A stretch of 64,000 bases of DNA, taken from Massilia sp. ST3 (GTDB lineage: Bacteria; Pseudomonadota; Gammaproteobacteria; Burkholderiales; Burkholderiaceae_D). The notes beneath the pieces were generated by a model, which had not been told where the DNA came from, did no database searches, and saw only the letters and a list, made by a program, of their open reading frames with translations. How positions within the stretch are numbered: the first letter of the stretch is position 1; each line of letters starts with the position of its first letter. The DNA lies in NCBI RefSeq assembly GCF_018119405.1, contig NZ_JAGPWC010000026.1, positions 1 through 64,000 on the forward strand, given 5' to 3'. Both the position numbers and the translations under genes were made by a program. This document shows positions 10,368 to 19,636 of the stretch, piece by piece.

Positions 10368-11786
10368 ATGAAACGGGTTGTCATCGCTCTTCTACTGTCC
10401 TGTATCGGGCTGAGCGCGGCGACCGCGCCAAGTGCGCCGCCCGCCGCCTCCCGACCCGCGAACCAGGTAGCGCAGCAGGCCGCCGGCCAGGCCGCGCAGG
10501 CGCTGCCGCCCGCCGCCACGCCGCCCGCGCCCGACCCCGGCGAAGTCGAGGCCCTGGAGCCGTTGCCGCCGCCCTCGTCCGCCGCCCAGGACCTGTACGC
10601 CTCCGCGCGCGCCGACCTGCTGCAGATCCGCATGCTGCTCAAGAACGGCCGCACCCAGTCGACCGTGGGCTCGGGCTTCCTGGTCGGGACCAACAACCTG
10701 GCGGTCACCAACTACCACGTGGTGTCGCAGATGGCGCTCGACCCGGACGTCTACACCGCCGAATACATCGACACCGACGGCAACACCGGCCCGGTGGAGC
10801 TGATGGCGGTCGACGTCCTGCACGACCTGGCCGTGGTGCGCGTCAACCGCAACGGCAGCGGCTTCTTCAAGGTGCCGGAGCGCCCCGTCAAGCTGAGCCA
10901 GGGCCAGTACCTGTACGCGCTCGGCAATCCGCTCGACCTCGGCTTCGCGATCTCGGAAGGCTCGTACAACGGCGTCCTGCAGCGCAGCTTCTACGACCGC
11001 CTGATCTTCAGCGGTCCGATCAACTCCGGCATGAGCGGCGGCCCGACCATCACCGCCAGCGGCACCGTGGCCGGCATCAACGTGGCGCGGCGCCTGGACG
11101 GCGAATCGGTCAGCTTCCTGGTGCCCGTCAAGCATGCCCAGGAGCTGCTGCGCAAGGTGGCCGCCCAGCCCGCGCCGCCCAGGGATTTCAACCCGCTGAT
11201 CGCCCAGCAGCTGCTGGTGCACCAGGGCGGCATGGTCGACCGCCTGCTGGACGAGCCACTCACGCTCAAGGGCATGGGGCCCTACCTGGTGCCGGTGCGC
11301 GAATCGGGCCAGGTGCGCTGCTGGGGGCGCTCGACGGTCAAGGCGGCAGCCGCCTTCAGCGTCGACGCCATGAACTGCGTAATGCAGTCGGCGGTGTTCG
11401 TGTCGGACTCGCAGCAAACCGGCTCGGTGGCGGTGAGCCACCGCTACATTCGTTCGGGCAGCATGGAGCCGCTGCGCTTCGCGGCGCTGGCCGGGGACCT
11501 GTTCGGGGTCGAAGGCTTCGGCAACCTGGGCGACCCGCGCCTGACCAAGCCCTTCTGCACGGAACGCTTCGTGCACACCCGCTCACTGCCCCTGCGCGCC
11601 GTCACCTGCGTGCGCGGCTACCGCAAATTCGAGGGCCTGTACAACTTCACCCTGCTCACCGCCAGCACCGACGCCGCCCAGGCCAGCCTGCAAAGCCGGG
11701 TCGACGTGGCCGGCGTGTCGTATGAAAACGGCTTGCGCGTGACGCAGGCCTTCCTGGGCGCCTTCGGGCGCAGCGGCCGCCGATGA
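10368..11786 (+). CDS. Secreted trypsin-like (S1 family) serine protease
   Basis: 472 residues from MKRVV. A signal sequence (about 1-20) is followed by a Pro/Ala-rich linker to about 75. The chymotrypsin fold carries the triad H117 (VTNYHVV), D153 (LHDLAVV) and S223 (INSGMSGGP). There is no PDZ domain, so it is not a canonical DegP/HtrA; instead about 200 further residues with several cysteines form an unrecognised C-terminal domain. It probably acts in the periplasm. The stop overlaps the next gene by 4 bases (ATGA), tying it to an FHA membrane protein. An upstream in-frame ATG at 10335 is less likely, since it lies inside the hairpin and would lengthen the signal peptide. Confidence 0.85.
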   Translation: MKRVVIALLLSCIGLSAATAPSAPPAASRPANQVAQQAAGQAAQALPPAATPPAPDPGEVEALEPLPPPSSAAQDLYASARADLLQIRMLLKNGRTQSTVGSGFLVGTNNLAVTNYHVVSQMALDPDVYTAEYIDTDGNTGPVELMAVDVLHDLAVVRVNRNGSGFFKVPERPVKLSQGQYLYALGNPLDLGFAISEGSYNGVLQRSFYDRLIFSGPINSGMSGGPTITASGTVAGINVARRLDGESVSFLVPVKHAQELLRKVAAQPAPPRDFNPLIAQQLLVHQGGMVDRLLDEPLTLKGMGPYLVPVRESGQVRCWGRSTVKAAAAFSVDAMNCVMQSAVFVSDSQQTGSVAVSHRYIRSGSMEPLRFAALAGDLFGVEGFGNLGDPRLTKPFCTERFVHTRSLPLRAVTCVRGYRKFEGLYNFTLLTASTDAAQASLQSRVDVAGVSYENGLRVTQAFLGAFGRSGRR

Positions 11787-12742
11787 ACGGGCCCTGGACC
11801 ATCGAGATGTTGGCCCGCAACGGCGAGGTGCTGCACCGCTACCGCGTGGCCGCGCTGCCGATCCGGGTCGGGCGCGCCTACGACAACGACTTCATCGTCG
11901 ACGACGACTACACCGCGCCCCACCACGTCCTGATCGAGGCGGGCGAGGACGGCAAGCTGCTGCTGCGCGACCTCGGCACCCGCAACGGCATCGTGCACAA
12001 GGGCCGCCGCGTCACGGAGCTCGGGCTCGACGGCGACACCGTGGTGCGCATGGGGCACACCAGCCTGCGCGTGCGCGGCGCCGACTACCCGGTGCCGCCC
12101 GAGCTGCGCGACCGCACCATGCACGGCTGGGAAGGCCTGCTGCCGGGCGCCGCCGGCGCCCTGCTGACCGGCATGGTGGCGCTGCTGGCGGCCTGGCTGA
12201 CCGACCGCGGCGCCTTCGAGCTGGAACGCTATGTGCAGGCGCTCGCAGCCGGCGTCGGCATCGGCCTGCTGTGGAGCGGCCTGTGGGCCTTCAACAACCG
12301 CGTGTTCGGGCGCCACGCGCGCCTGGGAAGGCACATGTTCATCTTTGGCTGCGGCATGGCGGCCCTGCTGGGTTTTCGGCTGCTGGAAAGCGTGCTGGCC
12401 TACGCGTATTCGTGGGAATGGCTGACGCGCTACGGTTCGCATGCGGCGGTGCTCACGGTGGCCGGCGTCATCTATTTTCACCTGGCCACCGTCAAGCCCC
12501 AGCTGCGGCGCCGCCTGCGCGCCATGTGCGCGGCGCTGGCCATGCTGGCCTCCGGCCTGGTGCTGGTCGGTAACCAGCAGCGCCACGGCCGCGTGGCTGA
12601 CGAGCTCTACATGTCGGTGCTGCTGCCGCCCGAGATGCGCGCCAGCCCCGACGCGCCGGTGGCCGAGTTCATCGGCCAGGTCAAGGCGATGCGCGCCGAG
12701 ATCGACGCCGAACGCAAGCGCAGGCCGGGCGACGACGGCTGA
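11783..12742 (+). CDS. FHA-domain protein with C-terminal membrane helices
   Basis: 319 residues. The N-terminal FHA domain (about 20-100) binds phosphothreonine: IRVGRAYDNDFIVDDDYTAPHH gives the GR and T-x-x-H positions (shown in part), followed by LRDLGTRNGI. Then come about five membrane helices (LLTGMVALLAAWLTDR, AGVGIGLLWSGLWAF, GCGMAALLGFRLLESVLAY, AVLTVAGVIYFHLATV, CAALAMLASGLVLVG). It is translationally coupled to the secreted protease at 10368. I infer a membrane complex with cytoplasmic phospho-peptide recognition and a periplasmic protease, but no kinase or phosphatase of the Pkn type lies nearby. Confidence 0.85.
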   Translation: MNGPWTIEMLARNGEVLHRYRVAALPIRVGRAYDNDFIVDDDYTAPHHVLIEAGEDGKLLLRDLGTRNGIVHKGRRVTELGLDGDTVVRMGHTSLRVRGADYPVPPELRDRTMHGWEGLLPGAAGALLTGMVALLAAWLTDRGAFELERYVQALAAGVGIGLLWSGLWAFNNRVFGRHARLGRHMFIFGCGMAALLGFRLLESVLAYAYSWEWLTRYGSHAAVLTVAGVIYFHLATVKPQLRRRLRAMCAALAMLASGLVLVGNQQRHGRVADELYMSVLLPPEMRASPDAPVAEFIGQVKAMRAEIDAERKRRPGDDG

Positions 12743-12783
12743 GTTGCCTTTCCGCATGCGTAGCGCGAGCCCGCATGAGCGCG

Positions 12784-12789
12784 TATAGT
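12784..12789 (+). promoter_or_regulatory. Possible -10 box of the small gene at 12842
   Basis: TATAGT, 53 bases before the ATG. No -35 hexamer recognised. Confidence 0.3.
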
Positions 12790-12841
12790 GCTGTCCTTGA
12801 TAAAAAAAGATGCATCAGATGGTTCAAGGGAGATTGGAGAC

Positions 12842-13078
12842 ATGTCCGAACCGCGCCAGCGACGCTCCGACCAGGCCACGGCGAATGCCGTGGCACGCGG
12901 GCTGAACATTCTGTTTGTGCGCGACGCGCTCGTCGCACGACGCTACATGGAGCACAAGCAGGTGCCCGAGCCGGTGATCGAGCGTACGCTCACGCAACCG
13001 GCACAGCGCCGCAAGCTCACGCCCGAGCAATGCGTCACGGAGGCGATCTTGCCCTTGAACAGACGCAACAGCAGCTAG
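12842..13078 (+). CDS. Small hypothetical protein
   Basis: 78 residues starting MSEPRQRRSDQATAN. Basic and soluble, with no cysteine pair and no membrane segment; RGLNILFVRDALVARRYMEH could form a helix. The start is well supported by GGGAGATTGGAGA ending 2 bases before the ATG. The mix of a good ribosome site and a plausible -10 box makes it a likely real gene, though I recognise no family. It has no operon partner. Confidence 0.55.
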   Translation: MSEPRQRRSDQATANAVARGLNILFVRDALVARRYMEHKQVPEPVIERTLTQPAQRRKLTPEQCVTEAILPLNRRNSS

Positions 13079-13518
13079 GCTGCCGTGTGGGCGGAGACCG
13101 CCGGGATGTGGCGCGCATGAAATGGCGCGCTACGCTCGCTCGAACTGCTGTCGCGCAAGGCCGGGACTTCCGCTACCGGTTGAACCATGGAGGCGACACG
13201 ATGGTCGCCAGTCTGGCAATCGGCAGGGATGGGCAGGTCGGGCGGTATAGCTTCTCGCCGGAGTGAGTTCGGGACGAAGCCGAATGCCGTCGGCGGCCCG
13301 CGCATTCACCGTCATTCCGGCGCAGGCTGGAATCCAAGTTTTGCCAGCGCTATCGATGCGCCGGCAAACTTGGGCCCCCGCCTGCGCGAGGGTGACGTAC
13401 GGAAGGTACTAGATTGCTTGGCTCCCCGCCTGCGCGGGGACGACGTACTAACGTACGTCGCTTTGACAAGCGGCGGCTGATCGCCGATCATCGGCCATTG
13501 CTCATCCACGCCGCCGCC
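13079..13518. other. 440-base intergenic stretch before the LytS-type kinase
   Basis: The first 230 bases hold no convincing gene; possible reading frames here lack ribosome sites and homology I can recognise. From 13310 it holds copies of repeat family A. No clear promoter for the kinase gene was found. Confidence 0.5.
13310..13446. repeat. Intergenic palindromic repeat, family A: one degenerate pair plus a partial copy
   Basis: 13310-13397 is a long imperfect palindrome: CGTCATTCCGGCGCAGGCTG and AATCCAAGTTTTGCC in the left arm, GGCAAACTTGGGC and CCCGCCTGCGCGAGGGTGACG (shown in pieces) in the right arm. A third half copy follows at about 13417-13446 (CTCCCCGCCTGCGCGGGGAC). It is the same family as 49788-49875 and, by its core, 7099-7136. 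Confidence 0.7.
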
Positions 13519-14574
13519 ATGCTCCCAAACCGCAGCACCATTGCCGCCATCCTCGCCTGGAGCCTGTTCTGGCTCCTGATGGTGCTGGTCGCGGTCGAGG
13601 ACTACCGGCGCGACGGCGGCCAGGCGATCTGGCAGCCGATCCTGTGGGAGACCTCCTCGGCCCTGGTGGCCACTTCCCTGCTGCTGCTGCAGCGCCGCTT
13701 CACGGCGCGCCACGACGGCCTGATCGCCACGCCCTGGCGCTGGGCCCTGGTCCAGGCGCGCTGGCTGCCGCTGTACTGGATCGCCTTCGTGCCGGTGGTG
13801 TTCGGCATCCGCCACACGGTGTACGCACTGGCGGGCGCCAGCTACGAGCACGAGCCCTGGGGCGAGGTCTTCGTCTACGAAGCCTTGAAGATCACGGTGT
13901 TCGTCTGCCTGTTCACGGCGATCGGCTTCGGCCTGCTCTCCTACCGCCAGCTGCTCGGCGAACGGGTGCGCGCGCAGCAGGCCCAGGCCCTGCTGCGCGA
14001 AGCCCAGCTCGAACGCCTGACGCGCCAGATGCAGCCCCACTTCCTGTTCAATGCCCTCAACACCATTTCGTCGCTGATGCACCAGGACGTCGCGCGCGCC
14101 GACGCCACCCTGGTGCAACTGGCCGAGGTACTGCGCGCCACCCTGGCCCTGGGCGAACGGCCCCAAGCCAGCCTGGCCGACGAACTGCGCCTGGCGCGCG
14201 GCTACGCGGGCGTGATGGCGGAGCGCTTCGAAGGCCGGGTGAGCTTGTCGTGGGATATTCCCGACGAGGCGCTCGGCGTGGCGCTGCCCGCGGTCAGCCT
14301 GCAGCCGCTGGTGGAAAACGTCTTCAAGCACACCGTCGAACGGCGCCGCGCCCCGACCCGCATCGCCGTCAGCGCGGCCTGCCGCGACGGCTTGCTGGTC
14401 CTGCGCGTCGACGACGATGCGGGACGGCTCGACGCCAACGGCGCGCCCGGCATCGCCCTGGCCAACCTGCGCACGCGCCTGGTGGCGTTGCACGAGGGCC
14501 GGGCCGCCCTGGATCTGATCCAGCTGGAGCCGGCCGGGGTGCGGGCGGAAATGCGGCTGCCATGCGGCTCCTGA
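13519..14574 (+). CDS. LytS/AlgZ-type sensor histidine kinase
   Basis: 351 residues. Three to four N-terminal membrane helices (IAAILAWSLFWLLMVLVAV, ETSSALVATSLLLL, WLPLYWIAFVPVVFGI, ITVFVCLFTAIGFGLL) lead to a His_kinase (PF06580) domain with phospho-acceptor H174 in MQPHFLFNALNTISSL, then a HATPase domain (SLQPLVENVFKHTV, DDDAG, GIALANLRTRL). It pairs with the LytTR regulator whose start overlaps its end by 13 bases. This is the standard membrane-sensing two-component arrangement. The ATG at 13519 is chosen because upstream codons run into repeat DNA. Confidence 0.9.
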   Translation: MLPNRSTIAAILAWSLFWLLMVLVAVEDYRRDGGQAIWQPILWETSSALVATSLLLLQRRFTARHDGLIATPWRWALVQARWLPLYWIAFVPVVFGIRHTVYALAGASYEHEPWGEVFVYEALKITVFVCLFTAIGFGLLSYRQLLGERVRAQQAQALLREAQLERLTRQMQPHFLFNALNTISSLMHQDVARADATLVQLAEVLRATLALGERPQASLADELRLARGYAGVMAERFEGRVSLSWDIPDEALGVALPAVSLQPLVENVFKHTVERRRAPTRIAVSAACRDGLLVLRVDDDAGRLDANGAPGIALANLRTRLVALHEGRAALDLIQLEPAGVRAEMRLPCGS

Positions 14575-15272
14575 TCGTCGACGACGAACGCCCGGCGCGC
14601 GACCGGCTGCGCCGCATGCTGGCGCTCGAAGCGGGCATCGAGGCGGTCGAGGAAGCGGGCGACGGCATCGAGGCCTTGCAGCGAATCAGCGCATTCGCGC
14701 CCGATGCGCTGCTGCTCGACATCGAGATGCCGGAACTGTCGGGCATCGACGTGGCAGCCTCGCTGCCGGCGCCGGCGCCGCTGGTGGTGTTCGTGACCGC
14801 CTACGACGAGTACGCCTTGCGCGCCTTCGACGCCGAGGCGGTCGACTACCTGCTCAAGCCCTTCGACCAGGCGCGCCTGCACAGGGCGCTGGAACGCCTG
14901 CGCGCGCGCCTGGCGGCGGGACATGCATCGCCCCTGCCCTCGGCGCCACCGCGCCAGCTGCTGGTGAGCGAGCGTGGCGCGACACGGGTGGTGCCGGTGG
15001 CCGACATCGAGTGGCTCGAGACGGCGGACAATTACGTGGCGCTGCACACGGCCCAGGGCGCGCCGCTGCTGCGCCAGACCCTGGCCGGGCTGCTGGAACG
15101 GCTCGGTCCGGGCTTCGTGCGCTGCCACCGGCGCGCGGCGGTGCGCCTGAGCTGCATCGACAGGATCGTGCCGCTCGACAAGGGCGACGGCGAGATCGTG
15201 CTGCGCAGCGGCGCGAGGGTGCCCTGCAGCCGCCAATACCGCGCCGAGCTGGTGGAAAAGCTCCAGCCGTAG
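14562..15272 (+). CDS. LytTR-family response regulator
   Basis: 236 residues. Receiver domain with D7/D8, phospho-acceptor D53 (LLDIEMP) and K in YLLKPF, followed by a LytTR DNA-binding domain (about 130-235: ADIEWLETADNYVALHT, FVRCHRRAAVRLSCIDRI). It overlaps the kinase gene by 13 bases. It should activate target promoters when phosphorylated; the acyltransferase gene 170 bases downstream is a possible target, but no LytTR direct repeat was identified with confidence. Confidence 0.92.
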   Translation: MRLLIVDDERPARDRLRRMLALEAGIEAVEEAGDGIEALQRISAFAPDALLLDIEMPELSGIDVAASLPAPAPLVVFVTAYDEYALRAFDAEAVDYLLKPFDQARLHRALERLRARLAAGHASPLPSAPPRQLLVSERGATRVVPVADIEWLETADNYVALHTAQGAPLLRQTLAGLLERLGPGFVRCHRRAAVRLSCIDRIVPLDKGDGEIVLRSGARVPCSRQYRAELVEKLQP

Positions 15273-15442
15273 GGTCGGCGGCTCCGCCGCCGCCGCGTCC
15301 AGGCGGCGCATGATGCCCAGCCCAAGCCTGCAAGCATGCGGCCCTCCGGTTCGCCCCGCCCCACTCCCGCTTTGCCCCTTTCCGCTGGCCCGTACGCACG
15401 CGCGGCGGCAAGCTGGCCCCATCTCCACTTCGTGAGCGGACC

Positions 15443-16681
15443 ATGCAAACTCTCCCCCACCAGCCGGCGGCGCGCCTCTACTTCCTCGACTGGGTGCGCA
15501 TCCTCGCCTTCTTCGTCCTGATCGCCTACCACATCGGCATGTACTACGTGAGCTGGGACTGGCATGTGAAGAGCCCCTTCGCCTCGGACGCGGCCGAGCC
15601 CTTCATGATGCTCTCCTCGCCCTGGCGCCTGACCCTGCTGTTCTTCGTCGCCGGCGCCGCGTCGCGCTTCCTTATCGGGCGCCTCGGGACGGCATCCTTC
15701 CTGCGCCAGCGCAGCCTGCGCCTGCTGGCGCCGCTGCTGTTCGGCATGGCCGTGATCGTGCCGCCCCAGCCCTATCTGGAGGTGGTCGAGAAGCTCGGCT
15801 ACGGCGACGGTTTCTTCTCCTTCATGCGCCTCTACTACAGCGCCTACGGGGGCTTTTGCCGCGAGGACTGCCTCGACCTGCCGACCTGGAACCACCTGTG
15901 GTTCGTCGCCTACCTGTGGGTCTATACCATGCTGCTGGGCCTGCTGGCCGCACTGCTGCCGCCGGGACGGATCGCGGCCCTGGCCACCCGCGCCGGCAAG
16001 CTGCTCGGCGGCTGGAGACTGCTGGTCCTGCCGGCCCTGGCATTGGGCCTGGTGCGCATCCTGCTTGCCGGCCGCTTCCCGACCACCCACGGCCTGGTCG
16101 ACGACTGGTACAACCATGCCGCCTACTTCGGCCCCTTCCTGCTCGGCGCCTTGATGGCGCACGCGCCGCGCTTCTGGGAGGGCATGACGGCGCTGCGCTG
16201 GCAGGCGCTCGGGCTGGCGCTGGCGAGCTGGGCCGCGATCGTCCTATGGAACGCCACGCCGGAGGAAGCCGTCAGCGCCGTCTTCGTCAGCAGTTTCTCG
16301 CCCGTCATGCGTTGCGTTTATACGCTGTGCACCTGGAGCGCCATCGTCGCGGCCTGCGGCTTCGCACGCCGCCACCTCGACCGCGACGGCCCGGCGCGGC
16401 GCTATCTCACGGAGGCGGTGTTCCCCGTGTACATCGCCCACCAGACCCTGATCGTGGTGCTGGCGCACGCCTTCAAGCCGCTGCGCCTGGCGCCGGGCCT
16501 GGAAGCGCTGGTGCTGGCGGTACTGACCATCGGCGGCTGCTTCGCCCTGTTCGAGGCGGTGCGGCGCGTGCGGATGCTGCGCCCGCTCTTCGGCCTGGCG
16601 CCCCTGCGCGCCCATGCCGGTGCGCGCAAGGGACAGGACGCCGCAGCGCCAGCACAAGCGGCGCCGGAACGCGCCGCCTAG
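15443..16681 (+). CDS. Acyltransferase 3 family membrane protein
   Basis: 412 residues with about ten membrane helices. The N-terminal RLYFLDWVRILAFFVLIAYH motif (Asp-Arg region plus His) and WNHLWFVAYLWVYTML are typical of acyltransferase 3 (OpgC/MdoC-like) enzymes, which move acyl groups to periplasmic sugars such as osmoregulated glucans. The C-terminus is a short Ala-rich cytoplasmic tail. Its TAG stop shares bases with the stop of the convergent phasin gene (16678-16681, CTAG). Substrate unknown; other O-antigen or exopolysaccharide acylation is possible. Confidence 0.85.
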   Translation: MQTLPHQPAARLYFLDWVRILAFFVLIAYHIGMYYVSWDWHVKSPFASDAAEPFMMLSSPWRLTLLFFVAGAASRFLIGRLGTASFLRQRSLRLLAPLLFGMAVIVPPQPYLEVVEKLGYGDGFFSFMRLYYSAYGGFCREDCLDLPTWNHLWFVAYLWVYTMLLGLLAALLPPGRIAALATRAGKLLGGWRLLVLPALALGLVRILLAGRFPTTHGLVDDWYNHAAYFGPFLLGALMAHAPRFWEGMTALRWQALGLALASWAAIVLWNATPEEAVSAVFVSSFSPVMRCVYTLCTWSAIVAACGFARRHLDRDGPARRYLTEAVFPVYIAHQTLIVVLAHAFKPLRLAPGLEALVLAVLTIGGCFALFEAVRRVRMLRPLFGLAPLRAHAGARKGQDAAAPAQAAPERAA

Positions 16682-17238
16682 TGGGCAGTGCTGCCGGACG
16701 AACGCGGCTCCTTTCCGGCCTGGGGCGGCGGCGCGGCCTTGTCGCCGCCGTTGCCGCTCATCGCCCGCTGGGCCTCGCCGCTGGGACGGGCGAAGGGGTC
16801 GGCCATGCTGCGCATCGCGTCCTGCTGCGAGCGGATGCCGCGCTCGGCTTCCTCGGCGGTGGAGCGCGCCACTTCGTCCACCAGGGCGCGCGCCGTACGG
16901 CTGGTGTTCTGCACGTGCTGCTCGGTCACGCGCGCCAGCTCGACCTGGGATTCGGCCGCCAGGCGCGCGATGTGCTGCTGGTAGGCACGCAGCTTCTCGG
17001 TGGTCGGCTGGGCGCGCGCCGCGGCGGCGCTGAGCAGCTCGGTCTGGCGGTCGGCGCTCAGCACCTGCTGGCTGGCCAGGGTGGTTTCCTCGAGCAGGGT
17101 TTGGGCCAGCTGGATATTCAGGTCGCACATGTTCTGGAAGGAACGGAACAGGGACTTCGACATCTCGTTGACGAAGGCGGCGTGCGCGTCCAGGTGACTG
17201 CGCACAGCCGGGGTCACGGATTGCGGAAATGGGTACAT
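16678..17238 (-). CDS. Phasin family protein
   Basis: 186 residues, almost wholly helical, without cysteines or a signal peptide. MYPFPQSVTPAVRSHLDAH, followed by FVNEMSKSLFRSFQNMCDLNIQ (in part) and LAQTLLEE, resembles phasins that coat polyhydroxyalkanoate granules. The C-terminal 35 residues are Pro/Gly/Lys-rich and disordered. The start has a GAGGAA ribosome site 5 bases upstream. It implies the host stores PHA, although no pha synthase lies in the window. It ends on the shared CTAG with the acyltransferase gene. Confidence 0.85.
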   Translation of the reverse strand: MYPFPQSVTPAVRSHLDAHAAFVNEMSKSLFRSFQNMCDLNIQLAQTLLEETTLASQQVLSADRQTELLSAAAARAQPTTEKLRAYQQHIARLAAESQVELARVTEQHVQNTSRTARALVDEVARSTAEEAERGIRSQQDAMRSMADPFARPSGEAQRAMSGNGGDKAAPPPQAGKEPRSSGSTAH

Positions 17239-17389
17239 GCGGTTCCTCGCTGAAATGGTAGTTGGACGGGTGCCGGCGGCGTCCATGGCGCCGGCGATTC
17301 GGCACGAGCCTGATAGGCTAGCCCCGCGCCCGGAGCGGAGCTTGACGTATGCCAAACGAGTCCGAGGTCGTCCCCGGGGTAACCCATCC

Positions 17390-18276
<887 letters not shown>

Positions 18277-18280
<4 letters not shown>

Positions 18281-18705
18281 TGGTAAGGCGGCCCCTTGAG
18301 CTCCACCGTGTTGCCCTCGGGGTCCTGCAGGTAGATCGAAGGGCCCTCGCCTTCGGCGCCGTAGCGCGGCTCGACCGGACCGGCATCGACGCCGTGCGCC
18401 GCCAGGTGGGCGCGGATCGCGGCCTCGCTGAAAGGCTCGACGCGCAGGCACAGGTGATCGAGGTTGCGCCCCTCAGGACCCGGCGCGGCCCCGCCCATGC
18501 GGCCCAGCTTGCCCGTCACCGGCACCAGGTCGATCAGGGCGCTGCCGGCGCGCAGCTGGACCAGGCCGATCTCGTCCTGGCGGCGCTCGACCGGGCAGCC
18601 CAGCACCTGGCCGTAGAAGCCGACCATGCGATCCAGGTCGGTCACGCGCAGCACGATGTGGTCGAGCCCGCGCACCGGAATGGCGTGGCCCTCAGCGGGC
18701 TGCAT
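18277..18705 (-). CDS. VOC family protein (glyoxalase/dioxygenase superfamily)
   Basis: 142 residues from the ATG at 18705. The fold opens GLDHIVLRVTDLDRMVGFY and repeats at NLDHLCLRVEPF, ending YLQDPEGNTVEL; the two His and the Glu near the end are the usual metal ligands. The start is preceded by GGGTGGA inside the end of the FMN reductase gene (14-base overlap); an ATG at 18738 would overlap more. The specific reaction cannot be assigned; such proteins include glutathione transferases (fosfomycin-type), dioxygenases and lyases. Confidence 0.82.
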
Positions 18706-19246
18706 GGCGTTCCACCCAGGCGGCGAAGTTGTCGACATAGGCCTGCAGGAAGGCGCGGGTCGAGTCGTCCGTCATGCGGGCGCCGTCGAACTTGGCCGCG
18801 ATGCCGCCCAGGTAGGCCTCGGCCGGCAAGGCCGGCATCTGCAGGAAAGGCAGGGTCTGGCGCAGGTGGTGGTTGGCGCCGAAGGCGCCCAGCGCGCCGG
18901 GCGAGACGCTGACGATGGCGCAGGGCTTGCCGGTCCAGGCGGCCTTGCCGTAGGGGCGCGAGCCGACATCGATGGCGTTCTTCAGGACGCCGGGAATGGA
19001 GCGGTTGTATTCGGGGGTGCAGAACAGGACGCCGTCGGCCTGGCGGATGCGTTCGCGGAAGGCCGTGAAGGCGGCCGGCGGGTCGGCCGTTTCGTCGTCC
19101 TCGTTATACATCGGCAGGTCGCGCAGTTCGACGATCTCCATCTGCAGCGATGCGGGGGCCAGCTCGATCAGGGTGTTGGCGACCTTGCGGCTGAACGACT
19201 CCTTGCGCAGGCTGCCGACGATGACGGCGATATTCCTGGTTGCCAT
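18692..19246 (-). CDS. NADPH-dependent FMN reductase
   Basis: 184 residues, flavodoxin-like fold. GSLRKESFSRKVA binds the FMN phosphate; TPEYNRSIPGVLKNAIDVGS is the family signature and LGAFGANHHLRQ follows. It reduces FMN, quinones or azo compounds with NADPH in the cytoplasm. The start has an ideal AAGGAG 5 bases upstream. It is the first gene of a three-gene operon (reductase, VOC, K+ channel) with overlapping ends. Confidence 0.92.
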   Translation of the reverse strand: MATRNIAVIVGSLRKESFSRKVANTLIELAPASLQMEIVELRDLPMYNEDDETADPPAAFTAFRERIRQADGVLFCTPEYNRSIPGVLKNAIDVGSRPYGKAAWTGKPCAIVSVSPGALGAFGANHHLRQTLPFLQMPALPAEAYLGGIAAKFDGARMTDDSTRAFLQAYVDNFAAWVERHAAR

Positions 19247-19325
19247 GGTGCTCCTTTCCGTGTGTGCGGTGGTGGAGCCATGATGATAAGCATTTTTGCG
19301 GCGGCGCGTTGCCGCCGGATCGGGT

Positions 19326-19634
19326 TCACAGGCGCAGGCGGCGGTACTGCTCGAGGAAGACGGCGGCTTCGCGCTTGTCCAGCACCCGCACCGGGTCGCC
19401 GTGCCAGGCATACAGGAAGGGTTCGCCGCCCTGGCGGTCGGTCAGCTTGGCCGACAGCAGGAAGCGCGTCCCCGCCGGGTAGCGCTCCGGATCGGTGAGC
19501 GCGCGCGCACACTGCACGCGCAGGCTGGTCGCGTAGGCCTGGCCCGGCACGGGACGGATGCGCAGGCGGCCGCTGCGCGGATCCAGCACCGACTCGACCG
19601 CCACGTCGCGGTAGGCCCAGGCCTCGCGCGCCAT
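19326..19634 (-). CDS. Hypothetical protein after the MFS transporter
   Basis: 102 residues starting MAREAWAYRDVAVES. The start lies 2 bases after the stop of the MFS gene, so it is probably translationally coupled. Beta-rich, soluble, with a basic C-terminus (DKREAAVFLEQYRRLRL). I do not recognise a family. Its length, frame and tight spacing support it as real. Confidence 0.65.
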   Translation of the reverse strand: MAREAWAYRDVAVESVLDPRSGRLRIRPVPGQAYATSLRVQCARALTDPERYPAGTRFLLSAKLTDRQGGEPFLYAWHGDPVRVLDKREAAVFLEQYRRLRL

Positions 19635-19636
19635 GC

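Noticed and set aside
13092..13266. End of a plus-strand frame after the 78-residue gene
   Set aside because: No start with a ribosome site and no similarity to anything known; it may be decayed or non-coding.
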